From Agelas oroides (taxonomy: Eukaryota; Porifera; Demospongiae; Agelasida; Agelasidae): a stretch of DNA of 64,000 nucleotides. A program made the translations under genes and the position numbers. The stretch is taken from assembly GCA_949130485.1 (NCBI GenBank), contig OX422186.1, positions 5,926,792 through 5,990,791 on the forward strand, read 5' to 3'. Under the pieces are notes generated by a model, which saw nothing but the letters and a program-made list of their open reading frames with translations, was not told where the DNA came from and ran no database searches. Positions 44,401 to 54,706 of this stretch are shown piece by piece; positions within the stretch are counted from its first letter, which is position 1; each line of letters starts with the position of its first letter.

Positions 44401-47400
44401 CGCATTAGCATACATGGCTTCCGTGACCGCAAGAGAAGAAGCCGACGTCAAGGAGGAAAAGGACACCATCCGTCAGGTGATCTTTAATTCCCAGGCTCTC
44501 CCCACTAAGAGGGGGGAGGGCCCTTCTTAGCGGGGAGAGCCTGGGAACGAGGCTACCCAGGTAAGCAAGAATGGGAAGCATTTGCCACAATTGTCTCCAC
44601 TACACAATCTGCCAGAGACAATGATGATGCAAATATAGACTTTTCTAGCCAGCACGACGTTCAGCAACCTGGAGTAGAAACTCTCAGAGAAAATGTCATA
44701 GAAAAAATGGAAAACTTTTGTGGCTACCAACAATGGTGTTGAGATAGCAATGACACAGCCCTAATGGAAAAACTGAACCAACCAACATCCACTAACTCAC
44801 TGGCAATGTGTAAAAAAACTACCATTTGAAGCTCATTTGGTTGATAGAAACTCCAATGTAAGCTCTCATGCAAACAGGAAATATTATGTCATCACTTTTA
44901 TATTGTTATTAGTGTAATGTCATGTTGTTTACAACAAAAATTGATAAACCATAACGGTGATTGTGTACACAAAAAATTGCATGTTAGCCTCTTCCAAACC
45001 AATTCATTGTTTCTCACCCCTAAGCAGAAAACTAGATGTGGGTTGGCCAAGAATTGAAGACTTTCAATTACGAGGTCATTCCTGTGTGAATAATGTACAA
45101 CGCTGCCTTTGTCATTTCTACACTTGGATGAGGCATAGTAAGCAAACAGCACTTTACTTCTTACTAAACGCCACGCCAACTTCGACACAAGTGCGAAGGG
45201 GTACGCGCGCGTGTGTACGAACTGCGCATGCGCAATTGTAGTCCTTGGCATACTGCTTGCTCAGGCTCGCCCCACAATGCCCTGCATTCCTCTAGTAATA
45301 ATACATATATGAAATCTCCCAGCTGTACCGTCTATGTGGGGCTCGCTCAGGCTCGCCCCAATTATTGTGTATCTGCAGTATAGGCAAATTGTGGTATAGG
45401 TACAACCCTGACTGGATCCCACTGACATCCAAACAAGTTGGCTCTGTTTTAAGACTGCCTTTGTTGGTGTGATGGAACAATGCATCCCTCGGTCTGTGGT
45501 TCCAAACAGACAGAACTTACCCTGGCTAACCAAAACAATCACTCAGTTGATTAAGGTAGGACCGGAGTGAAATTTTGAAATTTGACATTTTGAAACAATT
45601 ATACATAACTTCAAAACTGTGTATTCAGTAGAGACCAAACTGAGAACGTATACTATCCAACTAGTTCTCTTATTCCACAGCAAGGTTTATGCATATTCAT
45701 CACTTCCTGTAAGTGTTTATTAATTTTTTGTTAAATAACTATAATTTCTGGTTTTGCTTTTAACTTTGTCTAGGAACAAACTATGAGATTTGCGATTGCG
45801 GTAGGATGATACATTTAGTGCGCGAACACATATCAAGAAAATCTAAGAACTGATTTTTCACTCCAGTCCTACCTTAAAAAGAGAAACTACTACTTCAAGA
45901 AGGCTCATGGTAGCGGAAGTAGCATTGACTACTCAAAATTCAAACAGCTTAGGAACAAAGTTGTATCTGAACTGCGACTAGCAAAGCAGAGATTTTTCTC
46001 CAACCTTCACCCTCAAAATCCAAAAGAGTTCTGGAAAATTATAAGATCACTCAGTCCAAGAGATAGCTCCTTTCCACCTCTGAAGAGCGAAAATATCATT
46101 GCTAGTTCAGCTTTGGACAAGGCCAATCTTCTGAACATCACCTTCACCAACCACTACAATCGTTCAGTTCCAGAACTATCCATCTCTGATCTTCCTGAAG
46201 TTGTCCCTACTGACTGTCCAGATGACTTCTTATGCTCTGAAGACAAAGTCTATGAGCTACTGTGCACTCTTGATACCACCAAAAGCAGTGGTGATGATGA
46301 AATCTCTGCACGTATGCTCAAAGAGACCACCTTGAGCATTACTCCTGTTGTCACTCAACTTTTCAACATCTCAGTGAAATTCCAAATGAATGGAAGATTG
46401 CACGTGTTTCACCCATTCCAAAATCACACAACAAGTCCAATCCAGGAAACTACCGCCCAATCTCACTGCTCTCTGTGTTGAGCAAACTTCTGGAAAAGCA
46501 TGTGAGAAACCTACTGATTAACCACTTTGCAGAATTCTATCCACTCTCTACCCAACAGTGGGGCTTTACCCATGGTAAATCCACCACTGGAGCTTTACTC
46601 ACCGCTACTGATAACTGGCACAGACTACTCGACTCAGGACTTGACATCTGTGCGCTGTATTCTTCGACTTTAGTAAAGCGTTCGACACAGTCCCCCACCG
46701 ACCCCTATTACAGAAGCTCAAGGACCTTAATGTCCATTCTCACATCTTGAAATGGTTAACTCACTACCTAAGCTTTAGACATCAGTATGTTTGCGTAAAC
46801 AGCTCCTCATCTGACATCTTGCGTGTTTACTCTGGAGTTCCTCAAGGCTCTGTTCTTGGGCCATTGCTGTTCATTGTTTATGTCAACGACATCACCATGA
46901 TCCCCTTGTCTGATGGAACCATGTCTCTTTATGCGGATGACATCTTGCTTTACCGCCCAATTTACACATCTGCCGACTATCATGATCTGCAAGGTGATGT
47001 CAACAATCTGTGTGCTTGACTGATGGTAATAACCTAAAGTTTAACGCTACCAAATGCAAGTACATGATCATATCTAGAAAGAAACAGCCCATCATACCTA
47101 ACTCCCCCCTTCTTATCAACAACTGCTGTCTAGAGAGAGTCAATTCCTATAAATATCTTGGTGTATGGATAACATCCACTCTGAACTGGTCTACCCACAT
47201 TTTTGAAATCTGTATACAAGGGCTAGGCGACAGGTCGGCATCATCTATCGCAAGTTTTATGGCCATACAAGCAGCTCAACCCTGTTGCAACTCTATCTAA
47301 CATTTGTTCGACCACACCTTGAATACGCAGCTCCGGTTTGGGACCCCCACCAACAAGGCCTCTCTGACTCACTGGAGAGAGTACAGAAATTTGCGCTTAG

Positions 47401-49065
47401 GATGTGCATGAGGGATTGGAATGCTGACTATGCCACACTATTGCAGTCTAGTAATCTGCCCACTCTAGCAAGCAGAAGGCGTTACCTAAAGCTGTGTTTC
47501 CTCTACCAAGTCATTCAAGGGCAGTTTGACTTCCCTGGCGCACCTGTTGTCTGGAGAAACCTGCCTCTAAATTTGAGAAACAACAGCACCTTTCTACTTC
47601 TGAGACCTGTTACCTATTCTAATGCACATCAGTTCTCCTTTTTTCCCCACACTATTGACTTATGGAATTCCCTCCCCCCTCCAGTACATAGTTGTGACTC
47701 TTTGTACTCCTTTAAACGTTCTTTATTGCAACTCAATTATGTATAATGTAAGTCTCTATATACTACCTAGGGTACAATTATCAGTTAGCACTTTGCTATT
47801 ATTGTATCCTTGCATCTTGCAGAACTGTTATATACAGATATTAATATCTAAAAGGCGGCAGCTAGGACCAAGTAAAGCTATTGTGCATGGCTCTTTATCT
47901 TATCTAGCTGTAGAGCTACTTCATACAAAACGTACGTGGTAATCGACGTGCTCTATACTGTTCTCTCCGCCTTGCCAGTCGTATCTCACGTTGTTCAGCT
48001 GTTTCTCGAGCCCTACGCTGTCTCTCAAGTTCTCGCCTTCTCCGAAGCCTTTCCTCTCTCTCCTGGCTATCCTGTTCATCTATTTTTAAGATGTAGATCT
48101 ACTTTACCGAATGTACACGAGTACTACTACACGATGACTTGCTTGTTGAAACAAACAAACCACTGTCCGACAAACATGTGTCTAGCAAGTTTCTGCGCAT
48201 GCGCTTACGTATGTACGCGGGTCGTGATGTGAACAAGTAACCGGTCGCGTTCGGTTGATGACATATAAACAAACATACATACAAACATAGTTGGCATTCA
48301 CCTCGCCAGTACGGGGCTCGCTGCGCTCGCCCCAATCATAAAGATTTGGTTACTTGTACAAATTATTAAGAGTCAAAGGGGCTGGTATTAATATCTCCCA
48401 GGGAGAGTCTAGGAGAGCTAAGCATGCTATAACATTAGAACAGCAACTCCAAATGGTAGCTAAATCATGATACTAAGTACTCCACCTGCTGGTGAGTTAA
48501 TACTTTACTGATGGTGAGACTCCAAGTTGTGAAACAAACCTCCTTATCATAAGGGCACAAAATGGCTTGATCAATAACATATTGCCCACTTCTCGCTATG
48601 TCTCCATTTGCAATCACCATTATGTTGGGGGGTATAGCTATAAAACAGAGCTTTAAAATTGCTCAGGAATTATAGTAAAAACTGCATTTATACTATTTCT
48701 ATTGTTAGGTTTACTGGCTGTTGTTGGATTGGTTTGAGAGCTGGTGGAAGTTCTTGGGAAGTAAGAGTCAAAGGCAGCCTTACTCAAAGGACAGACAATG
48801 GCTTGATCAACACTTCGCCCATTACCACTATGTCTCCAGTTGTTCGGCTGCAATATGGCTGCAATCACAGACTTCAGATACCAGGTAATACTGAATTGAC
48901 TATCAGTACTTAGAACAGATTGGAGATAAACTGTATATTGAGCACTCTGCTTTTATTCTAGTGGCAGATGCTGATGGAGACATCATTCGATGTAGATGGG
49001 CTGAGTCATCACGTAGGGAATGTAGTGGTGTTTGTAGGGCCTTACCAGGTGCTACCTTGAGTGGG
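35329..49065 (+). CDS. Extracellular HFRGG-domain protein (4 exons)
   Basis: The start ATG at 35329-35331 opens a signal peptide (KVWLLSCICCLLGLADS), then HFRGGIIQWRPLN. Four exons join in compatible phases (0, 2, 1, 0). Exon 2 has SHRIAWRRSSSVGGSCSQST and LTYYCTDFSTSEDWSAGE. Exon 3 has RTDNGLINTSPITTMSP and VVRLQYGCNHRLQIP. Exon 4 has ADADGDIIRCRWAES and CSGVCRALPGATLSG. I recognise this cysteine-rich N-terminal module from uncharacterised secreted or receptor-like proteins of sponges, cnidarians and other invertebrates; no function is assigned. About 214 codons are visible, ending at a GTATGT donor, so the C-terminal part is missing or lies outside. Intron 2 is 12.5 kb because retrotransposons landed in it. 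Confidence 0.75.
35563..35580. mobile_element. 18-bp perfect palindrome in tandem repeat
   Basis: TAGCCTCGTACGAGGCTA consists only of the snap-back MITE ends. It splits one unit of a 16-17-bp tandem repeat (AGAGACAGCATAACGT, 35554-35638). Confidence 0.8.
35581..35640. repeat. Tandem repeat, 17-bp unit
   Basis: Units of AGACAGCATAACGTAG repeated three to four times in intron 1 of the HFRGG gene. Confidence 0.85.
35934..36175 (+). CDS. HFRGG gene exon 2
   Basis: Acceptor TTTTGCAG, begins IEISHRIAWRR, six cysteines spaced as C-C-C...C, donor TC|GTAAGT in phase 2. Confidence 0.8.
36176..38040. other. Intron 2 sequence before LINE
   Basis: No exon or element recognised. A poly-C tract with A interruptions lies at 37482-37513. 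Confidence 0.5.
38085..38787 (+). pseudogene. LINE ORF1 with PHD-like zinc finger
   Basis: From the ATG at 38085 the frame gives DVCCICCQAISAKDEALLC, a TAG at 38190-38192, then RLHRYCASISEQQ and NIPFLCPSCY. The C-C-C-C-H-C-C-C pattern is a PHD finger. A short coiled coil (EVKELKGAVETLKAELCQLK) and a basic Ser/Thr/Pro region follow to the stop at 38785-38787. ORF1 proteins of this type bind RNA or chromatin in other elements. Confidence 0.8.
39104..39950 (+). pseudogene. LINE APE-type endonuclease
   Basis: Motifs in order: FSIMYFNCRSM, VVETWLCEDI (after a one-base shift near 39280), RNRHGGGVALYIHNS, YRPPSS, FVIVGDFNVDF, SLIDLVFVS and LANSDHFGLSL. These are the catalytic Asn, Glu, Tyr, Asp/Asn, Asp and His blocks of the exonuclease/endonuclease/phosphatase fold. 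The frame is cut at LDPG by the hAT insertion. Confidence 0.88.
40535..41805 (+). repeat. 1.25-kb unit, copy A
   Basis: Begins TAGACGAATGCAGGGCATTG and ends GGGGCTCGCTCAGGCTCGCC followed by CCAATTA. Contains CGTGCGACCAAGCGCGGCGC twice and a snap-back MITE. It is the most diverged of the copies. Confidence 0.9.
41345..41420. mobile_element. Snap-back MITE in copy A
   Basis: TAGCCTCGTTCCCAGGCTCT and its inverse AGAGCCTGGGAACGAGGCTA around a short CCTTCTTA loop. Confidence 0.9.
41806..43058 (+). repeat. 1.25-kb unit, copy B
   Basis: Same start and content as copy A, with an extra ~80 bp at its 3' end (42979-43058) that copies A and C lack. Confidence 0.92.
42552..42627. mobile_element. Snap-back MITE in copy B
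   Basis: Same element and same insertion point as in copy A. Confidence 0.9.
43059..44160 (+). repeat. 1.25-kb unit, copy C
   Basis: Nearly identical to copy B. It lacks the terminal GGGGCTCGCTCAGG block and turns directly into the inverted copy D. Confidence 0.92.
43795..43870. mobile_element. Snap-back MITE in copy C
   Basis: Same element and insertion point as in copies A and B. Confidence 0.9.
44161..45297 (-). repeat. 1.25-kb unit, inverted copy D
   Basis: Reverse complement of copy C, joined through a TTATCATTA microsatellite (44220-44260). C and D form a ~1.1-kb-arm palindrome. A 60-bp partial copy of the unit end follows (45299-45362). Confidence 0.92.
44486..44555. mobile_element. 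Snap-back MITE in copy D, truncated
   Basis: Right half complete (AGAGCCTGGGAACGAGGCTA). The left end starts at ATTCCCAGG after a ~90-bp deletion that also removed unit sequence between GATCTTTAA and the MITE. Confidence 0.85.
45419..47746 (+). pseudogene. LINE reverse transcriptase
   Basis: After the hAT target duplication the coding continues (WLTKTITQLIK, then KRNYYFKKAHG on the far side of the MITE). RT blocks are STQQWGFTHGKSTTGALL, VFFDFSKAFDTVPH (reached by a one-base shift near 46655), GVPQGSVLGPLLFIVYVNDI, SLYADDILLY with the catalytic YADD near 46930, and YKYLGVWI. The tail is FVRPHLEYAAPVWDPH and LWNSLPPPVHSC, as in CR1/jockey elements. At least three frameshifts are present. Confidence 0.9.
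45555..45873. mobile_element. TTAA MITE inside LINE RT
   Basis: Flanked by TTAA at 45551-45554 and 45874-45877. Ends GGTAGGACCGGAGTGAAA and TTTCACTCCAGTCCTACC. Excising it plus one TTAA rejoins the LINE frame exactly (TQLIKKRNYY). Confidence 0.92.
47747..48486. other. LINE 3' flank, intron remainder
   Basis: No coding sequence seen. GGGGCTCGCTGCGCTCGCCC at 48314-48333 is a solo end of the 1.25-kb unit family. Confidence 0.5.
48487..48615 (+). pseudogene. Decayed duplicate of HFRGG exon 3
   Basis: ACAAAATGGCTTGATCAATA and CTATGTCTCCATTTGCAATC resemble ACAGACAATGGCTTGATCAA and CTATGTCTCCAGTTG of exon 3, 230 bp downstream. Gaps break the frame. Confidence 0.55.
48709..48884 (+). CDS. HFRGG gene exon 3
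   Basis: Acceptor TTGTTAG joins as FEAS-FTGCCWIGL. Contains NTSPITTMSPVVRLQYGCNH and ends LQIP at G|GTAATA in phase 1. Confidence 0.8.
48962..49065 (+). CDS. HFRGG gene exon 4
   Basis: Acceptor TTTATTCTAG. Encodes VADADGDIIRCRWAESSRRE and ends LPGATLSG at a GTATGT donor in phase 0. Confidence 0.8.
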
Positions 49066-49302
49066 GTATGTTTAAACATGCAAGTAGCAGATCAGAATTC
49101 AAATCTAACACAAACAATGATTGGCCAATGAAGACTTCAGATTAGGTTTCAAGTACCTTTCATAAGGAAATATACAGGCAGCACTGGATTCAACTGTCTC
49201 TAGGTTTTGTACATGTCTTGGGGTGTGGTTTAAACCTGTAATTGTGTATATAGATATTACAAGACTTTAAAAACATTATATAACATTACTGTCTAACTGC
49301 AG

Positions 49303-49425
49303 TGTGAAAAAGATGTAGGGATGGGGCTTTGCCAATATGTAGACCTTTGCTTTCATGCATCATCCCTACCTTGTTTGCATACTTTTTGGCATGCCATCCC
49401 TACATCTTTTTATGTTTTTAAAGTC
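49303..49425. mobile_element. MITE, GATGTAGGGATG ends
   Basis: AAAAAGATGTAGGGATGGGG at the left and CCATCCCTACATCTTTTT at the right. Internal TTGTTTGCATACTTTTTGGC is shared with 63779-64000. Confidence 0.75.
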
Positions 49426-49559
49426 TTGTTTCTGTGCTTTTTTTGATGTTAATCTCAGTTACAGTTTGACCTAAGCCTAAGAAGAATATTTCAAGTGTAA
49501 CCACAAAACCAGAACTTGAAGCGACGTTGACAGTTTAGTAGTGATTCCAGTGTGATATC

Positions 49560-50404
49560 TGCATGCCCTCCCTGGAGAAAAGTGTAACAATTACGTGCAA
49601 TATAGCCAGCTAGAACCTGATGAAGGGCCAACCACTCTCCGTACCAAGCTTTGTGAAACCAATTTCATGATTCAGTTGTCAATCACATGACGACTGACCA
49701 GCTGCAGCACAGAAAACTATCATACAGACATACTGACAACTGACCATCCTAGCTTTACAGTTCACTAAAGCTGTGAGTAGGCTATTTTTAGTGTAGCTAC
49801 AAGTAGGCAGTTGAATGCAGCGCCTTACCTACGTGGTGTTCATAAGCCTTGCACAACGTCGCTGGGAGGAAAAGACCGTGCCAGTCATGCCCGCTCGCTT
49901 GTGTACTCTCACTTCCAGACCAATGACCGTGGTCTTTGGTCTGGGAACGAGACTCCGTTTGCGCATGCGTACAAAATTGGAAAATGGCGTCCTAAGCAAC
50001 GGACAGCAGCCTCAGAGTGTTGTGAATGGCTTTTGTAGACCAGGGTGAATTTGAAGTTATGAAGACGCTGAGTGGTCGTAGAGCTCCGTGCTCTGATAAG
50101 CATCAGTTTCGTGCTAAAATGACGGTGAGCACTTAAAACCGTTTGTGAGATATCGTTGTTGAACATGGTGGTCTTAACAAGAAAGAAAGAAAGAAGAATA
50201 CGAAAAATGGCACTTTCCCTACTGCACACTTTTGCGTTTAGCTGTCTTCCGCGTGGCTTTTGGCCACTTATATGAGTCTTGCTGATCACAAAGGCACTCA
50301 AAGAGGACGTCTGGGCGCTTAAATAAGCTTTTAGCGTGTTTGTGGTGAAGTTATACGGCTTTTGCTTAAGTATTGCATATATTGCGCGTCGGCGCCATCC
50401 CTAC
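49560..50404 (+). repeat. Dispersed repeat, copy 1
   Basis: Matches 56658-57590 in inverted orientation over its length (for example CTGCAGCACAGAAAACTATC, ATGCAGCGCCTTAC, CGCGTCGGCGCCATCCCTAC). Copy 1 has only four AAAGA-type units where copy 2 has an expanded array. Confidence 0.85.
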
Positions 50405-51835
50405 ATAGAGAGTCTACCGACTCTCTGATACAGATGTTTAACATACTCCAGACCTGACAGTCAGACCTTAGCCTAAGTCAAAGTCAGAGAAAAAGGTGTG
50501 AAATAAAGACGAGAAAATGCCCCCCATCCTGTTTTTGTTTCTGACTAAGCTGGCTTGCTGGCTGGCCTGCTCCACCCAACTGTAGACATGGACATCTTCA
50601 TAACCACGTGGTGTGAGTTTCGACAAGGAAGGTGGCAGTATCTGATTATGTTTGTTTTAGTCATACGACCGAGGTGGCAGCTCTGGAGGAAGACAGGAGT
50701 ACCTTGACAAGGTGTCTGTGCTGGTGACTGGTGGCATGCTGGTGGTGTCTATCCCAAGTGCCCTGGGTGCACGGCTGCAGGTTCTGGGCTACTGTACTGC
50801 AGCACCCATCTGACTAAGCTGCCTTGCTGCCCATTCACCTGTTCATATGGACACTGCATGATTATTGGTGGGCTTGCAATGAGGATTTGACAAGACTCTC
50901 TCAGGTCAAAGACTCACACTATACTGTAGTAGCTGAGACAAAGACACCTTAGTTGGCTTGTACTGTGTGCATCTGTACCCCTTTCTCCTCCCTCCCTGAC
51001 CAAGAAGAGTAGCCAATGGAGCTGTTCACTACAGCTCCAGGGTAGTGGTCGTATTAGAATACCACTCGTCTGAGGTCACAATATCTCAGTTCACCGCTGC
51101 TCTCAAGATGTCCACCCTCTCTTTCCCGACATGACAGCTGCAGCATGTGTACTTGTATACAACACAATGGACGTTGATTTTATTGTGTTCTTGTGTGGGT
51201 GCATGTGCATGTTCCTGCTGTGTTCATTGTCTCTTTGTACTGTTCCCCACTTGGGGTTATTCGATGATGATTGATTGATTGATTGAATTCATTCACTGGT
51301 GCTATCACAAATTGCACTCGAAACCATGCTACTAATATACTGCCCTCCGTAACTACAGTAGGAGCATGAACAGTGAATATGATGCTACTCACTACACCTG
51401 CTACACTGAACCATGCATATAGGTTAGTACTAGAAAGATGCTGAATCATCCTGGGGCGAGCCTGAGCAAGTAGCAAATTGCATTTGGAATGCCCTCACAG
51501 ACATGCTGCTATTCGTCCAACCGGACTACTATGGCTACACGGGCATGGGCTCAGTAAGCTTCACAGTCAAACCATGAGCTAGCAGGGGAATCCCTGCTGT
51601 GTATGAGTGGTCATGCCAGGCGCCTACCTGAAGCTAGCGTACATCCTGCTGTCTGTCACTGGTAGCCTGCCTTGTCACGCGATCGTCAGACTCGTTACCA
51701 TAGTTCAGAAAGTAAGTTGCCGTGCGTGCTGCCAATGCATTCAACTTGAATCGTCTTCGCTCTCGCTCTCTTTCACGCCGACCCTGCAGTCTGGCAGTAG
51801 CCCTTCACGCTCGTTCTCACGGCTTAGCTGAAGTA

Positions 51836-51897
51836 TAGCCTCGTACCCAGGCTCCTCCCCGTTTTTCTGCACGGGGAGGAGCCTGGGTACGAGGCTA
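51836..51897. mobile_element. Snap-back MITE, perfect arms
   Basis: TAGCCTCGTACCCAGGCTCC and its exact inverse, loop GTTTTTCTGCAC. Confidence 0.9.
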
Positions 51898-53115
51898 GCT
51901 GAAGTACACGTCCGACGTCGGTACGGTGTATGTGTGGACATTCAATCACCATGAAATATTTGAATGCGCTCATTTAAAATTTACGGTAAGTGGTCGGTCC
52001 AATCATACACATGCGTGCGCAATGCAGTCACGCTAGTGTGGGGCTCGCTCAGGCTCGCCCCAGGATTCACTTTGTTCACCGACTCTGAGGACAGAAGGCA
52101 CATGATTACCACGTGACAGATTATGCTGATGCGCGCATTCGCGCGCCGAACCGAACTTATGCAGTGTACAGGCCACGCATGACATGCATGCCAATATGTA
52201 GGGTTTGGCTTTGCAGAATGAAGTCTTCATGCAAGCTAAAACAAATGGAAATCAGAGCCAATGTAGAAGAGAAGTACTAAACTCTCTGATAAAGTATAAA
52301 ATATACATGAGATTCACTGAAATGAAATCATGTTAGATGCATATCTAGTTGAAGATGAGAACAGTGACTCAAGCAAGGTACAACTGTGTCTGGAAATTTG
52401 GTAGAGATCTGTGACAGTCTTGGAAACTTGGATCTTTGTGTTTTGCATCTAAAGAGAACAATGGGAATACACATTAATGGGAATGAAATTCCTAGCATTC
52501 AGCAATGACATAATATGCACTGCCACACTGGCCCATGGTGATCATCCGACATTGACAATGTGCTGTACGATACTCCAAGAGCAACAACCATGAATACAAC
52601 AACTAGTGCTCTATGGACGAAGTCAATGTGGGCACATGGATTTTTCAACAAAACTGAACCCGCCTGGCTAGTCAAAATTGCATCTCATGAACAACTGACC
52701 ATTAAACTAGCAATGTACAGGTCTAGCCTGTCAGATGGCTTCAGCACAGTTGAAAACTGAATGCACTCATCACGACTTCATTCATAGAACCACTCCTGTT
52801 TGTAGCACTAATTTCACAATTCTTGCCCTTGGAATGTCATCAAAGCACATTAATTATTGCCACTATGATGTGACATCACATCTCCCTCCTATTCACAGAT
52901 AAGGGTCTGGTCACTTGATGAGCTTTCGTGTGCTGAGTGCGGCCAATCAGACAGATGGCTGTAAATCACTCAGCCACTTAATTTTGTTGTCTACCAGTCT
53001 TGTGCCCAAACCCAACCAACAGAGAAAGGGTCTTGTGACAAAAGCCAGAATCCTTGTGCTGAAGCTTTGTAATTTTAGATGAAGGATAAATAAATGCTTT
53101 GTGTTGAAGAATTGC

Positions 53116-53407
53116 ACATTTTAGCAGCACAATTGAAGTACATTTACTTGCTCCTGCATTATATTTACAAGCCAGATCCACTTCCGCAAAAAGGGAAGGG
53201 TCTGATGAACTGCATGTGTATACAAGCCGTGTCCCACTGCACTGTACAGTGCGGTACAATTTACATTTTAGCAGCACAGTTGAAGTACATTTACTTGCTC
53301 CTGCATTATATTTACAAGCCAGATCCACTTCCGCAAAAAGGGAAGGGTCTGATGAACTGCATGCGTATACAAGCCGTGTCCCACTGCACTGTACAGTGCG
53401 GTACAAT
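53116..53407. repeat. 146-bp tandem duplication
   Basis: ACATTTTAGCAGCACA starts at 53116 and 53262. The two units differ at only a few sites. A third, inverted partial piece (CTTGTATACGCAATTCACAA) is at 53638-53690. Confidence 0.9.
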
Positions 53408-54706
53408 CACATTGCAGTATTTAGTCACATGGCGCATTACATGACTGTTTCAGTAGCAATAGCAGTCTTGAAAATAGTGAAAGAGAGCTAGGGCATCTTT
53501 TCCACTACTGCAGAAGCTGTAAAAACACTTTGACTATACTTCTCAGGGAGTGCGCTTACTCCGCAACGGTAAACTCAAGAGTGCATTATTTGATATCTGG
53601 TTACGTCATCCAGCTAATTGCATTCAGTGGGACATGGCTTGTATACGCAATTCACAAGACCCTTCTCTTCTTTTGCGGAAGTGGGTTGAGCCTGCAAGAC
53701 TATATTATATTAAATCTGGAGTAGGTATTTGGCCTGTGTCAGCAGACACTTTTTTGGTGAAAGGGTGGGGCTTAACTAAAGAGTAAGCAGGTACCAATTT
53801 GAGCTCTTTCAAAAGCTAGTGATCAGCTTCTCCTCTGAGTGCATTCCCCAAGCACACAAACCCTCTGAGAAGCCACCTGACCCCCTGTGCATGACACTGA
53901 ACACAATCTGTGCTGTGGTTGGTTTGGTCTGGCTTATGTGATCATCAGCCAAGGAATAAAGTTAATGACACCCACCATGGAGTTATTCCAGCTCCTTGGG
54001 GAGAAAATGCCAATCCCAACAAACTCTGCATTGTTGATAAACAATTTGGTAGCTTCCATGTAGCTTCTTCTGATCTAAACTAAGGGCACTTCATCCAAAC
54101 ATCACCCAAACAGCAATAAATGGAAAAATCGCTTCAATTCTGCTGATCTGTTGTCATCAAAGTTTGCATGGCCAAGGTGCTTGCAATTGAGCACTTCAAG
54201 CTGGGGTGTCATCAAGAGTATGTAGCCTGCCAGTGGCACACATGTAACTTCATTGCACATACATGTCTGCCACTGGCAGGCACAGATCCCATATTTCTAC
54301 CTCAACTATCAGACTATCACTTTGCAGGGGCATTTTAGACTAGCTTTACATAATGTTCGCCCTCACCTTGCTTTTCTTTGTTTCGGACACGCTACTCTTA
54401 CATAGATTACACTCGCGATACGCGATCGAGTAATGCATTACGTAATCACAGCGCACGTGCCTGACCTCAGAATCGGTGAACAAAGTGAATCCCCTCGCCC
54501 CATGGCATTCCGCATGCATTAATTTAAGTATCTGCACTATAGTCTTCAACACCAGAAACACCATCATCTTGCTGTTGTTCATGTAGTCAGTGTTGCCAAC
54601 TGCCAGGATTTTGTCTGACAAGTCAGATTTTCTAGGCCTTTGTCAGACGGTCATGACAGACAGGCTGCTATTGCTATGGTCTACTCTGGCCTCGTTTCCA
54701 GATTCT

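Larger units (their letters stand above)
39951..45410. mobile_element. hAT-type element, 5.46 kb, no transposase
   Basis: 8-bp target duplication ACTGGATC at 39943-39950 and 45411-45418. The ends CAGGGTTGTACCTATA and GGTATAGGTACAACCCTG are inverted repeats. These are diagnostic of the hAT superfamily. Excision restores the endonuclease-to-RT linker of the host LINE. No transposase frame is visible. Most of the interior consists of copies of one ~1.2-kb unit. Confidence 0.9.
38085..47746 (+). mobile_element. Non-LTR retrotransposon, PHD-APE-RT type
   Basis: One collinear element on the plus strand: ORF1 with a PHD-like zinc finger (38085-38787), an apurinic-type endonuclease (39190-39950) and reverse transcriptase to 47746. 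It is split by a hAT-type element (39951-45410) and a TTAA MITE (45555-45873). A PHD finger in ORF1 with an APE endonuclease points to the CR1/L2/jockey group. Stops and frameshifts in all parts show it is dead. The exact 5' and 3' ends were not found. Confidence 0.88.

Noticed and set aside
40427..45251. Repeated ORF of about 117 aa (NCMLASSKPIHCFSPLSRKL)
   Set aside because: The same frame recurs because the 1.25-kb unit is repeated; copies differ by frameshifts and no protein domain is visible.
52560..52760. Plus-strand ORF with WAHGFFNKTEPAWLVKIAS
   Set aside because: No family recognised and no splice context; 67 codons could be chance.
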